DNA from: Gammaproteobacteria bacterium Milos-ODIII6
GTDB lineage: Bacteria; Pseudomonadota; Gammaproteobacteria; Chromatiales; Chromatiaceae
NCBI GenBank assembly: GCA_029228645.1
Contig: JAPTHR010000010.1
Span: 57,458-121,457 of the forward strand
Reading direction: 5' to 3'
Length of the DNA stretch: 64,000 bases
Within the stretch, counting starts at the first letter, position 1. Each line of letters opens with the position of its first letter. The notes below the pieces were generated by a model that saw only the letters and a program-made list of their open reading frames with translations, made no database searches and was not told the origin of the DNA. Position numbers and translations under genes: made by a program. Below, piece after piece: positions 34,303 to 43,202 of the stretch.

Positions 34303-35543
34303 CGTCGGATCCCATCCTGCTCCAAAACCCCCAACTGAACCTCTCCGGTTGGGGCTGGATCCGCAAGCGTATCCTGCAACAGTTCGCCGGGATCCGTGCC
34401 GGCAGCCTGCGGGTGGTATTCGAGGATGGCCGGACCGAGTGCCTCACTGGAGAACAGGAAGGCCCGGAGGCGGAGATCCGGATCCATCGGCCGCTCGCGT
34501 TCGCGCGCTCGGTCCTGCTTGGCGGCGACCTCGGCTTCGGCGAGTCGTATGTGCGGCGGGAGTGGTCGAGCGATGACCTGGCGGGTCTGTTGTATCTGCT
34601 CTCGATCAACATCGATCACCTGAGCGACTCGGAACGCCGCGCCCTTCCGGTCAGGGTGCTGGGGCGCCTGAAACACGCGCTCAATCACAACAGCCTGCGC
34701 GGAAGCCGCAGGAACATCGCCTCGCATTACGATCTCGGCAACGACTTCTATGCGCGCTGGCTGGACGCCAGCATGAGTTATTCGGCGGCGATCTTCGACG
34801 GCCAGGAGGACTTGTTCGACGCGCAGCAGCGCAAGTATCAGCGCATGCTGGACATGATCGATCCGGAGCCAGGCGCGCACATCCTCGAGATCGGCTGCGG
34901 CTGGGGCGGTTTTGCGGAATACGCCGCCCGGCAGGGCCTGCGGGTCACCGGGATCACGCTGTCGCGCGAACAGTTCGACTTCGCGCGCGCCCGGGTGCGG
35001 GAAGCCGGGTTGCACGACCGGGTCGAGATCCTGTTGCGCGATTACCGCCACCTGCGCGGGGAATATGACCACATCGTCTCGATCGAGATGTTCGAGGCGG
35101 TGGGGCAGCGCTACTGGCAGACCTATTTCGACACCGTCGCCGCCCGCCTGCGTCCGGGTGGACGGGCGGCGTTCCAGGTGATCACCATCCGCGAGGATCT
35201 GTTCGAGCGCTATATCAGCGAGGCCGGTGGTTTCATCCAGAAATACATTTTTCCGGGCGGCATGCTGCCGAGCGAGCGTCACCTGAACGCACATGCCGCT
35301 GCGGCCGGGCTGAGCACGCGCTCGATGGAGCGCTTCGGCGAGCACTATGCGGACACCCTGGCCGAGTGGCATGCGGACTTCGCCGCGGAGACATCCTGGC
35401 TGGAGGACAATGGCTACGACGAGCGCTTCCGTCGGATGTGGGCCTACTATCTCGCCTTTTGCGAGGCCGGATTCCGGGACGGGCGCATTGACCTGGTGCA
35501 CTTCAGCATCACTCGGGAGGAAGGGTGCGATACCGGTACCTGA
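34299..35543 (+). CDS. Cyclopropane-fatty-acyl-phospholipid synthase family methyltransferase
   Basis: The 414-residue protein has an SCP-like N-terminus, then the SAM-dependent methyltransferase core: IASHYDLGNDFYARWLDAS, YSAAIF, HILEIGCGWGGFAEYAA and GMLPSERHL. It transfers a methylene or methyl group from SAM to unsaturated fatty acyl chains. In this operon context it may be a furan-fatty-acid type methyltransferase rather than the housekeeping Cfa. The ATG overlaps the DUF1365 stop, and the 3' end overlaps the MFS gene by 19 bp. Confidence 0.92.
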   Translation: MTSDPILLQNPQLNLSGWGWIRKRILQQFAGIRAGSLRVVFEDGRTECLTGEQEGPEAEIRIHRPLAFARSVLLGGDLGFGESYVRREWSSDDLAGLLYLLSINIDHLSDSERRALPVRVLGRLKHALNHNSLRGSRRNIASHYDLGNDFYARWLDASMSYSAAIFDGQEDLFDAQQRKYQRMLDMIDPEPGAHILEIGCGWGGFAEYAARQGLRVTGITLSREQFDFARARVREAGLHDRVEILLRDYRHLRGEYDHIVSIEMFEAVGQRYWQTYFDTVAARLRPGGRAAFQVITIREDLFERYISEAGGFIQKYIFPGGMLPSERHLNAHAAAAGLSTRSMERFGEHYADTLAEWHADFAAETSWLEDNGYDERFRRMWAYYLAFCEAGFRDGRIDLVHFSITREEGCDTGT

Positions 35544-36844
35544 TTGCATACGCCAGCCCGGCGGTGCCCCTGGCGATGCTTGGGCTGCCGCTGTATGCGT
35601 ACGTGCCGAAGGTGTACGCCGAGCTTCCCGCGATCGGCCTGGGGCTTGCCGGCCTGCTGCTGTTCGTGTCGCGCCTGTTCGATCTGGTTACCGATCCGCT
35701 CATGGGTCGCCTCGCCGATCGGCTGCGTACCCGGGTGCATCCCCTGGCGTGGATCACCGCCGGCGCGCCGCTGGTGCTGATCGGCGTCTGGTACCTGTTT
35801 CGCCCTGGCCCGGACACCACGCCGCTCGACCTCCTGCTTGCGCTTGGGCTGACCTACCTGGGCTGGACCCTGATCACCGTCCCCTATCACGCCTGGGGTG
35901 CCGAGCTGGCCGATCATGATCACGCGCGCCGCCGGCTGTCTGCCGGACGGGAGGCGGGGGTCTTGCTTGGTGCGCTGTTCGCCCTGATCGCGGCCGCCAT
36001 GCCGGGTGAGGAGGGTCCGCTGGTGCGCATGGCCTGGCTGATCAGCGTGCTGCTGCCGCTAGCGGTTGCGGCGGCATGGACATTGCCGCGCGAGGGCCGA
36101 TCCGGGCCGCGCGCGTCGTCGCCGGAAGCGCCAGCGGGTCGCCTGCCGGGTGGCCCGGCGCGGCGGCTGCTTGGCCTGCACTTCGCAAACGCCCTCGCGG
36201 CAGGCATTCCTGCGACCCTGTTCCTGATGTTCGCGGAGCAACGCCTGGGGCTGGCAATGGCCGACAGCGGCTGGTTGCTGCTGGTCTACTTCGGCGCGGG
36301 GATTCTGACCCTGCCGCTGTGGCTGCGCCTGGCGGGACGTTTCGGGGATGCGCGCACCTGGGGCGCAGCGGCGCTGCTGGCAGCTATTGCGTTCCTGCCG
36401 GCGGCCTGGCTCGGCCCCGGCGATCTGCTCATTTTCAGCCTGATCTGCCTGGTGACCGGGGCCACCCTGGGCGCCGACATCGCGCTGCCGGCGGCTATCC
36501 TGGCGCGTCTTGCCAACGACGAAAGCGTTGCGCAGGGGCGACCGCAGGAGGGCTCCGCGTTCGGCCTGTTCGGTATGGCCGGCAAGCTCGCGCTGGCCTT
36601 CGCGGTCGGCATCAGCCTGCCTTTGCTGCAGGCGTTCGAAACCGAAGCGGCCGCCAATCCGCTGCTTCCCTGGTTCTACGCCCTGGTTCCGGCGCTGCTT
36701 AAGCTACTGGTGGCTTGGGCGGTGTTCCGCTCGGCTCACCGCTGGCAAGGCGCCACCGTCACAAACCATGCACAGGAGGTCTCCCATGCAGAGAGTACGT
36801 TGGATTCTGGTCGCTATGTTCGCGTTCCTGGCAGTGGGGTGTAG
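35525..36844 (+). CDS. MFS transporter of the GPH (MelB-like) type
   Basis: The 439-residue polytopic protein has about 12 hydrophobic segments and the motif FDLVTDPLMGRLADRLR, typical of the glycoside-pentoside-hexuronide:cation group. It starts at GTG with GGAGGAAG immediately upstream. Transporters of this type accompany the FAD-oxidoreductase/DUF1365/Cfa set in many genomes; the substrate is unknown. Its 3' end overlaps the DUF3833 gene by 59 bp. Confidence 0.88.
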   Translation: MRYRYLIAYASPAVPLAMLGLPLYAYVPKVYAELPAIGLGLAGLLLFVSRLFDLVTDPLMGRLADRLRTRVHPLAWITAGAPLVLIGVWYLFRPGPDTTPLDLLLALGLTYLGWTLITVPYHAWGAELADHDHARRRLSAGREAGVLLGALFALIAAAMPGEEGPLVRMAWLISVLLPLAVAAAWTLPREGRSGPRASSPEAPAGRLPGGPARRLLGLHFANALAAGIPATLFLMFAEQRLGLAMADSGWLLLVYFGAGILTLPLWLRLAGRFGDARTWGAAALLAAIAFLPAAWLGPGDLLIFSLICLVTGATLGADIALPAAILARLANDESVAQGRPQEGSAFGLFGMAGKLALAFAVGISLPLLQAFETEAAANPLLPWFYALVPALLKLLVAWAVFRSAHRWQGATVTNHAQEVSHAESTLDSGRYVRVPGSGV

Positions 36845-37319
36845 CGGCATGCGGATCGCCGATCTGCCCGAAACCGAGCCCCGCCTGGACCTGTTCGAGT
36901 ATTTCGCCGGCGAGACGCGGGCCTGGGGAATATTTCAGGGACGCGATGGATTTCCGAAGCGGCGCTTCGTGGTGGATATCGTGGGTGAGATCGAGGGTGA
37001 GGTGCTGACCCTGACGGAAGATTTCGTCTACGCCGATGGTGAACAGCAACAGCGTATCTGGCGGATCCGCCGCAGCGGGCCGGATCGCTATCTCGGCACC
37101 GCTGCGGACGTGGTCGGGGAAGCCACCGGTGAGGCCCGTGGCAACGCCCTCAACTGGCGCTACACCATGCGCCTGCCTTACAACGGCAATACCGTCGATG
37201 TGCGGTTCGACGACTGGATGTTCCTGCAGCCGGACGGGGTGCTGTTGAACCGCGCCCGGGTGAGCAAGTTCGGTTTCACGGTTGGCGAGGTCACTCTGGC
37301 TTTCCGTAAGGAGGATTGA
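36786..37319 (+). CDS. DUF3833 lipoprotein
   Basis: The 177-residue protein has a lipoprotein signal (MQRVRWILVAMFAFLAVGC) and a DUF3833 body (PRLDLFEYFAGETRAWGIFQ, GEATGEARGNALNWRYTM, MFLQPDGVLLNRARVSKFG). AGGAGGT sits 6 bp before the ATG, inside the MFS reading frame. The beta-rich, lipocalin-like form suggests lipid handling in the outer envelope. Confidence 0.9.
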   Translation: MQRVRWILVAMFAFLAVGCSGMRIADLPETEPRLDLFEYFAGETRAWGIFQGRDGFPKRRFVVDIVGEIEGEVLTLTEDFVYADGEQQQRIWRIRRSGPDRYLGTAADVVGEATGEARGNALNWRYTMRLPYNGNTVDVRFDDWMFLQPDGVLLNRARVSKFGFTVGEVTLAFRKED

Positions 37320-37321
37320 GC

Positions 37322-37834
37322 ATGCGATCACTCAAAAGATACTTGTTGCCGTTGTTGCTCCTCGCGAGCCCTGCCTGGAGCCTGGAATTTGCCGGCCAGC
37401 GATTGCAGGCAGTCGATAGCGCGGAGGCCTGCTACCTGGTGTTCATGCGTCTTTACGCGGCGACCCTGTACAGCGACGCGCAGGGACAGACCCGCTGCGT
37501 CGATCTCGAATACCTGCGCCCGTTCAGCCGCGAGGACCTCTCACGCGCGACCCTGAAATTCTATGCGGAGCGCTACGGGCCGCAGACCGGTTCGCAGGAT
37601 GCCAGTGAACTGCAGCGCCTGGTGGAGGCCTACCAGGGAGTCGACAGCGGCGATCGCTATCGTTTCTGCCTGTCCCCTGGTCATGGCGCCGAGTTGGCGC
37701 GCGATGGAAATCCGGTCATGCAGACCGAGCAGGCCGATTTCGGGCAGCGTCTTTTCGGCCTGTGGGTGGAAGAGGTCGACCCGCAGGGGCGCGCCCGCTG
37801 GAGCTTCAATACCTGCAAGAGGTCGGTCTTCTGA
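37322..37834 (+). CDS. Chalcone-isomerase-like exported protein
   Basis: The 170-residue protein has a signal peptide (LKRYLLPLLLLASPAWS) followed by CHI-like motifs (FAGQRLQAVDSAEACYLVFM, LYAATLYSD, DLSRATLKFYAERYG). The CHI fold in bacteria is generally non-catalytic or fatty-acid binding. It starts 2 bp after the DUF3833 stop, so it shares the operon. An upstream TTG is a weaker start. Confidence 0.85.
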   Translation: MRSLKRYLLPLLLLASPAWSLEFAGQRLQAVDSAEACYLVFMRLYAATLYSDAQGQTRCVDLEYLRPFSREDLSRATLKFYAERYGPQTGSQDASELQRLVEAYQGVDSGDRYRFCLSPGHGAELARDGNPVMQTEQADFGQRLFGLWVEEVDPQGRARWSFNTCKRSVF

Positions 37835-37897
37835 CCTGACTGCGCTGTGCGGTCGCCAATCGAAGCAGAGCGACATCGAACTGGGAGTATCGAACGT

Positions 37898-38326
37898 ATG
37901 ATTGAATCCACAACAGCAACCCATCAGGCATCGCAGGCTGGCGCGCGTGCATCGGGCGCGCCGCTGGTGCTGTTCGATGGACAATGCCCGCTGTGCAGCC
38001 GCGAGATCGCGCACTACCGCCGTCGGCGCGGCGCGGACCGGATCGACTGGATCGACATCACCCAGGCGGATAATGATCCGAGCGACCTCGGGGTGAGCCG
38101 TGCGCAGGCCATGGCGCGATTCCATGTGCGCGACGCGAACGGCCGCTGGCACACGGGCGCGGCCGGTTTCGTCCAGTTGTGGTCATGGCTGCCGGCTTAC
38201 CGCTGGCTGGCGCGCCTGGTCACCGGGCTGCGCCTGCTGCCGGTCATGGAGAAGGGCTACACGCTCTTTCTGCGTTGGCGCACGCCACGTCGCTGCGACA
38301 GCAACAGCTGCGGCAAGGCACCCTGA
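37898..38326 (+). CDS. DCC family (DUF393) thiol-disulfide oxidoreductase-like protein
   Basis: The 142-residue protein carries the family signature LVLFDGQCPLCSREIAHY with the CPLC redox motif, then WIDIT and the conserved YRWLARLVTG segment. A C-terminal CDSNSCG pair may bind metal. GGGAG lies upstream of the ATG at 37898; the frame extends upstream but lacks a clear start signal. It forms part of the light-stress operon. Confidence 0.88.
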   Translation: MIESTTATHQASQAGARASGAPLVLFDGQCPLCSREIAHYRRRRGADRIDWIDITQADNDPSDLGVSRAQAMARFHVRDANGRWHTGAAGFVQLWSWLPAYRWLARLVTGLRLLPVMEKGYTLFLRWRTPRRCDSNSCGKAP

Positions 38327-38327
38327 A

Positions 38328-38837
38328 ATGGCCGGGCTGCCGCTGTTCCACTACCGACACGAGCAATGGTTCCCGCTTCCCCCGGAGCGGGTGTTCAGTT
38401 TTTTCGAGTGCCCGGAGAACCTCAGCCTGGTCACGCCCCGGGCCCTGGATTTCCGTCAGCTGACCCCGGCGCCGGTGCGCATGCGCGAGGGCGCCTTGAT
38501 CGACTACACCATCCGGCGCTTCGGGCTGCGCCTGCGCTGGCGCACCCTGATCAGCGTGTATCAGCCCCCGGGTCTGTTTGTGGATGAGCAACTCCTGGGT
38601 CCCTACAGCTACTGGCGCCACGAGCACCATTTCCGTGCCGAGAGTGGAGGCACCCGCATGCTCGACGAGGTGACCTACGCCCTGCCGAACTTTCTTCCGG
38701 CAGTGGTCTCGCATTGGTTGGACCGGGGCCTGGTACGGCCGCAGCTGGACGAAATCTTTCTCTACCGCGAGCAACGTTTCGCCGAACTGCTGCATGAGGA
38801 CCAACCGGGGCAGGGCTTGGTGGTCGGGAGGCTATAG
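38328..38837 (+). CDS. SRPBCC family lipid-binding protein
   Basis: The 169-residue protein has the START-like layout (QWFPLPPERVFSFFECPENL, TPRALDFRQLTP, MLDEVTYALP). Members hold hydrophobic ligands in a deep pocket. It begins 1 bp after the DCC stop and is followed 8 bp later by an SDR gene. Similar SRPBCC-SDR pairs occur in photo-oxidative stress operons. Confidence 0.87.
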   Translation: MAGLPLFHYRHEQWFPLPPERVFSFFECPENLSLVTPRALDFRQLTPAPVRMREGALIDYTIRRFGLRLRWRTLISVYQPPGLFVDEQLLGPYSYWRHEHHFRAESGGTRMLDEVTYALPNFLPAVVSHWLDRGLVRPQLDEIFLYREQRFAELLHEDQPGQGLVVGRL

Positions 38838-38845
38838 CTGCCGCC

Positions 38846-39622
38846 ATGAGTACGAAATCCGATCCGCAGGCAGTCACCGCGGAATTGACCAGGGCGCAAC
38901 CCCGGCATGTCGTGGTCGTCGGCGCCAGCGGTGGGATAGGGCAGGCCCTGTGTGAGCACCTGGCCAGCCTGGATGAGGACATTCGACTGACTCGCCTCGC
39001 GCGTGACACCTCGGCGCTTGCCCGCTTACCCGTGGCGGTGAGTGACATTGGCTGTGACATCGAAGCCGAGGCATCGATAGCCGAGGCGGTGGCGCGAATC
39101 CCTCTCGATTTGGCCCCGGATCGCATCTGGATCGCGACCGGCTGGCTGCACGACGCCGATCATCTTCCGGAAAAGACCTTCCGCCAACTGGATGCCGAGC
39201 ATCTCATGCGCGCCTACCGGATCAACGCGGTCGGCCCCGTGCTGTTTCTCAAACACCTGTTGCCGCTACTGAAAAGGGAAACCCCGGCACGCATCGGCAT
39301 CCTGTCCGCGCGGGTTGGGAGCATCAGTGATAATCGGCTCGGTGGCTGGTATAGCTACCGCGCCAGCAAGGCGGCCCTCAACATGCTGATTCGTAACTTC
39401 GCCATCGAGTTGCGCCTGCGCAATGCGCCGCACCTGGTGGTAGGCCTGCAGCCCGGCACCACCGACACCCGCCTGTCCGCTCCATTCCAACGTGGAGTCA
39501 AGCCGGGTCAGTTGCAGACGCCGGCTTTCACGGCGGCGCACCTGGTGCAGGTGCTGGAGAACCTGGAGCCAGAGGATTCCGGCGGTCTGTTCGATTTCCT
39601 GGGGGAGTCCTTCGAACCCTGA
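38846..39622 (+). CDS. Short-chain dehydrogenase/reductase (CsgA-like)
   Basis: The 258-residue SDR has the cofactor motif VVVGASGGIGQAL, NAVG in the third motif region (YRINAVGPVLFLKHL), and the YxxxK catalytic pair in WYSYRASKAALNML. It is probably the last gene of the long plus-strand operon starting at the FAD-oxidoreductase. The substrate is likely lipid derived, by context. Confidence 0.87.
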   Translation: MSTKSDPQAVTAELTRAQPRHVVVVGASGGIGQALCEHLASLDEDIRLTRLARDTSALARLPVAVSDIGCDIEAEASIAEAVARIPLDLAPDRIWIATGWLHDADHLPEKTFRQLDAEHLMRAYRINAVGPVLFLKHLLPLLKRETPARIGILSARVGSISDNRLGGWYSYRASKAALNMLIRNFAIELRLRNAPHLVVGLQPGTTDTRLSAPFQRGVKPGQLQTPAFTAAHLVQVLENLEPEDSGGLFDFLGESFEP

Positions 39623-39816
39623 GCCAGCGGTCGCTGTCGCGGCCGTCATCTGCAAGCGGCGCTTGCGGCCGCCCCGGGGGCGGGGTAAATAGGCTATATG
39701 TATGTCCAATCATGCCCTGCCCCGCGGCCGCGGGCGGGACATTCCCAGTCAGAGCAGATAGCGATGGGAGTCGATGATCGACTCCCACCGCTGCGCGTCG
39801 AGTCTCCAGCTACCCC

Positions 39817-41205
39817 GTGGCCGGGCGTACCGCTTGGGTTCAAACGGGTCCGGGTCTTCTCTGGGAGGCGTACTTGAACTGGCCCCGGCAACACGCGCTT
39901 CCCTACCGGGAGGACGCGAGCGGGTTCTTTGAGTGCATTCGGGAGCTGGAATGGCCGGTGTGGCTGGACAGCGGCAGGCCGGGTTCCACCAGCGGGCGTT
40001 ATGACATCCTCAGTGCCGCACCAATTGAGCGGATGCGACTGGCGGATGCCTCAGGCGTCGATCTGGCGCAACTGCTGCGCCGCGCGCTGGCTGTCCCGGA
40101 TGGATCCTGTAGCGAGGTGCCGTTCTGCGGCGGCCTGATGGGTTATGCGTCCTACGAACTGGGCCGGCTGTGGCACGACCTGCCGCCGAGGCGCGCCGGC
40201 CGGCACGCGGATGACTTTTGCGCCGGTTTATACGACTGGGCCCTGGTTGTCGATCACGTCACGCGCAGCAGCCGCTTGGTCGGGTTGGGATTGACGGACC
40301 AGTCACGTCGTCGCTGGCCCGATCTGCGCGAGCGTTTCGAGGCCATCCCGCCGCCGGCTGCGATAAAGGCGAAGCCGGCCCGCCTGCTCTCGAGTGGCCT
40401 CTCGGGCGAGGCGTACCGCGAGGGCTTCGATCGCATCCAGTCATATATCCGCGAAGGCGACGTCTACCAGGTGAACTACACCCGGCGCCTGCAGGCCGCC
40501 AGCGGCGAGGATGCCTGGAGCCTCTACCGGCGCCTGCGCAGCGCCAGCCCGGCCCCGTACGGCGCCTTCCTGGATTACGGCGACCTGCAGGTGCTGAGCA
40601 ATTCCCCGGAGCAGTTCCTGTCGCTCGACGCGGGCAGGGTGGTCACCCGCCCGATCAAGGGCACGCGACCACGCGGTGATTCCCCCGCCAGCGATGCACG
40701 CCTGCGCGCGGAACTGGCGGCGAGCGAGAAGGACCGCGCGGAGAATCTGATGATCGTGGACCTGATGCGCAACGACCTGGGGCGTGTCTGCCGGCCGGGC
40801 TCCATCGAGGTACCGGCGCTATTCGCGCTCGAGTCCTTCGCCAGCGTGCATCATCTGGTCAGCACCGTGACTGGCAGCCTGCAGGCGGACAAGGATGCGA
40901 TCGACCTGTTACGCGCCTGTTTTCCAGGTGGGTCGATCACCGGTGCGCCCAAGCGACGCGCCATGCAGATCATCGATGAGCTGGAACCGGTCAGCCGCGA
41001 GATCTATTGCGGCAGTGTGTTTCGCCTGGGATTCGACGGCCGTCTCGACAGCAGCATCGCGATTCGCACCCTGCTGCGTCGGGACGGGGTGCTCAGCTAT
41101 TGGACCGGGGGCGGCATCGTGGCGGATTCTCGGCAGCAGTCGGAATTCGCCGAGACCCGCGACAAGGCGCGCGCTTTCCTGGAGTTGACCGGCTGCGCGG
41201 AATAG
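39817..41205 (+). CDS. pabB: Aminodeoxychorismate synthase component I
   Basis: The 462-residue enzyme has the chorismate-binding signatures QSYIREGDVYQVNYTRRL, RPIKGTRPRG with the PabB-type lysine, ENLMIVDLMRNDLGRVC and PGGSITGAPKRRAM. The lysine in PIKGT separates PabB from anthranilate synthase TrpE. It makes aminodeoxychorismate for folate synthesis. The start is taken at GTG 39817, but a later internal start is possible. It is convergent with galU. Confidence 0.92.
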   Translation: MAGRTAWVQTGPGLLWEAYLNWPRQHALPYREDASGFFECIRELEWPVWLDSGRPGSTSGRYDILSAAPIERMRLADASGVDLAQLLRRALAVPDGSCSEVPFCGGLMGYASYELGRLWHDLPPRRAGRHADDFCAGLYDWALVVDHVTRSSRLVGLGLTDQSRRRWPDLRERFEAIPPPAAIKAKPARLLSSGLSGEAYREGFDRIQSYIREGDVYQVNYTRRLQAASGEDAWSLYRRLRSASPAPYGAFLDYGDLQVLSNSPEQFLSLDAGRVVTRPIKGTRPRGDSPASDARLRAELAASEKDRAENLMIVDLMRNDLGRVCRPGSIEVPALFALESFASVHHLVSTVTGSLQADKDAIDLLRACFPGGSITGAPKRRAMQIIDELEPVSREIYCGSVFRLGFDGRLDSSIAIRTLLRRDGVLSYWTGGGIVADSRQQSEFAETRDKARAFLELTGCAE

Positions 41206-41297
41206 AGATGCAGGCGCGCCTTTCCTGAACAGCCACACGACGACGCCGCCCCCTACATCCCGGGTATGACGGTGAACCGGGTTCTGGCGGCAACGGC

Positions 41298-42128
41298 TCA
41301 GTCGCCGTTCTTGGAGAGCTCGTAGTAGTGGTTGGTGGCGGCGACGAAACCTTCCATGCTGCCGCAGTCGAAGCGATGCCCGCGGAACTTGTAGGCCAGC
41401 ACCATGTTGCGCTTGGCCTGCAGCATGAGCGCGTCGGTAATCTGCAACTCGCCACCACGGCCGGGTGGGGTCTCACGCAGAATATCGAAAATGTCCGGGG
41501 TCAGGATGTAGCGGCCGATGATCGCGAGGTTGGACGGCGCTTCCTCGGGCGTGGGCTTTTCCACCATGTCCGAGATCATGAACAGCCCGTTTTCGATCTC
41601 GGAGCCGGCGATCACGCCGTACTTGTAGACCTCCTCGGTCGGCACTTCCTCGATCGCCACCACGCTGCAACGGTACTTGGCGTAAATCTTGGCCAGCTGT
41701 GTCATGACGCCATCCCCGCCGCCACCATCACACAGGTCGTCCGCGAGGATCACGCCGAAGGGCTCGGGTCCAATCAGGGTTTCTCCAGTCAGGATCGCGT
41801 GACCCAATCCCTTCATCTCTTTCTGGCGGGTGTAGGAAAAATTGCATTCATCCATCAGGCGGCGGATGTCGTCGAGTTTGCTCTCCTTGTCGGTGCCGAT
41901 GATCTGTTGCTCGAGTTCGTAGCTGACGTCGAAGTGGTCCTCGAGCGCGCGTTTACCGCGGCCGGTGACCATCGCAATGTCGTACATGCCCGCATCGAGC
42001 GCTTCCTCGACACCGTATTGGATCAACGGTTTGTCAACGATGGGCATGACTTCCTTGGGCATTGCCTTGGTCGCCGGGAGAAAACGCGTACCGTAGCCGG
42101 CCGCAGGGAAAAGGCACTTCTTGATCAT
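41298..42128 (-). CDS. galU: UTP-glucose-1-phosphate uridylyltransferase
   Basis: Beginning at MIKKCLFPAAGYGTRFLPAT, the 276 residues match GalU: KAMPKEVMPIVDKPLIQYGV, LGHAILTGETLIG, VILADDLCD and TDALMLQA. It makes UDP-glucose for envelope polysaccharides. The frame continues upstream with no stop into a different protein, giving a potential 452-residue fusion. AAGGGAAG 5 bp before the ATG at 42128 supports independent initiation. Confidence 0.92.
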   Translation of the reverse strand: MIKKCLFPAAGYGTRFLPATKAMPKEVMPIVDKPLIQYGVEEALDAGMYDIAMVTGRGKRALEDHFDVSYELEQQIIGTDKESKLDDIRRLMDECNFSYTRQKEMKGLGHAILTGETLIGPEPFGVILADDLCDGGGGDGVMTQLAKIYAKYRCSVVAIEEVPTEEVYKYGVIAGSEIENGLFMISDMVEKPTPEEAPSNLAIIGRYILTPDIFDILRETPPGRGGELQITDALMLQAKRNMVLAYKFRGHRFDCGSMEGFVAATNHYYELSKNGD

Positions 42129-42656
42129 TTCGCTTCCCTTTTTGGAGATTACTTCAGTTTCGATTGTTCGCAGGTTCCAGGTGGATTGTCGGTCATTATC
42201 CACGATTCTGAAACGGATCAGCCAGTCGAGGGCATCCTGTGCATCCTGCTCGAACCAGGCGCGCGCTGAGCCCAGACGGAAGCTGTAACCCCAGCTGTCC
42301 ATGTCCTGCTGCATGCGCGCCGCACCCACGCCGGGCAGATGTTCCGCCAACAGGATCTGCAGGTAGCAGACCGCGTTTTCCTCATCGTAGTCGCCGCCGG
42401 CATCGGTATGCAGTCCTTTGCGGCGCTCGGGGTCCATGCAGATATAGTGGCAGGCCTCGTGCAGGGCCGAATGCAGTGGGGTGTCCGGGCGCAGATAGAG
42501 GCGATTGTCGATCAGGCCCGCTTCGCCCTCGCCCCAGAAGCTTCCCGGAATCGGTTCGTCGTGCTCGACCCATTGGATCAGCACACCATACTTGTGTAAC
42601 AAATCGGGCAGGGGGGCGGCGAGGTCGTCACTGCACAGGAGAACGGCTGGGGTCAT
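42129..42656 (-). CDS. Zincin-like protein, in frame with galU
   Basis: This 176-residue segment has a metalloprotease-like helix, TPLHSALHEACHYICMD (HExxH variant HEACH), then GGDYDEENAVCYLQILLAEH and MDSWGYSFRLGSARAWFEQDA. Related stand-alone proteins of similar length exist in gammaproteobacteria. Here the frame runs straight into galU without a stop. Either the stop has been lost, giving a true fusion, or two translation products are made. The ORF starts at the ATG at 42656. Confidence 0.75.
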
Positions 42657-42705
42657 GAAGCGTTTGATTACACCTAACTGGACCCCGATTGTAACAAGGC
42701 GTGGC

Positions 42706-43137
42706 TCAGCACTGCTCCCAGGGCAGTCCGTGGAAACGCCAACCGCCGACGGTGCTGCGCTGGTGCTTGTCGTCCAGTTCGCCCTCGAAGCCTTCGTCCA
42801 CGTGCATCACGCTCTTGACGCCGGCTTCGATCAGGGCACGACCGGCCTCGAGCGAGCGTTTGCCGCTACGGCAGATGAGAATCACCGGGACGCAGCCCTC
42901 ATCGCCATCACACACCACGCCGCCGAGCATGAGCTGGCGGATCTCGGTGACGAAATCCGGATTCACATCCCAATCGGGTTCGTCGATCCAGGCCACGTGC
43001 ACGGCGCCCCGGGGGTGGCCGACGAACAGGAACTCCATCGAGGAGCGGATATCGACCAGGACCGCACGGCTGTCATCCTGGAGCAACTGCCATGCCTGTT
43101 TGGGCGATAATGCGCGGGGATCGTTCTCGTGCGACAT
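42706..43137 (-). CDS. Rhodanese-like sulfurtransferase
   Basis: The 143-residue single-domain rhodanese shows LVDIRSSMEFLFVGHPRGAVHV and the active-site loop ICRSGKRSLEAGRAL, with the catalytic cysteine present. A role in sulfur trafficking is plausible in a sulfur oxidiser. GGAAG lies 6 bp before the ATG at 43137. It diverges from the LpxL-type acyltransferase gene. Confidence 0.92.
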   Translation of the reverse strand: MSHENDPRALSPKQAWQLLQDDSRAVLVDIRSSMEFLFVGHPRGAVHVAWIDEPDWDVNPDFVTEIRQLMLGGVVCDGDEGCVPVILICRSGKRSLEAGRALIEAGVKSVMHVDEGFEGELDDKHQRSTVGGWRFHGLPWEQC

Positions 43138-43202
43138 GTGGTCTTCCCTTGGTGCAGGTACATGCCTTCTTATAGAACAAGAACTGGAGTGGTGCAGCGT
43201 CC

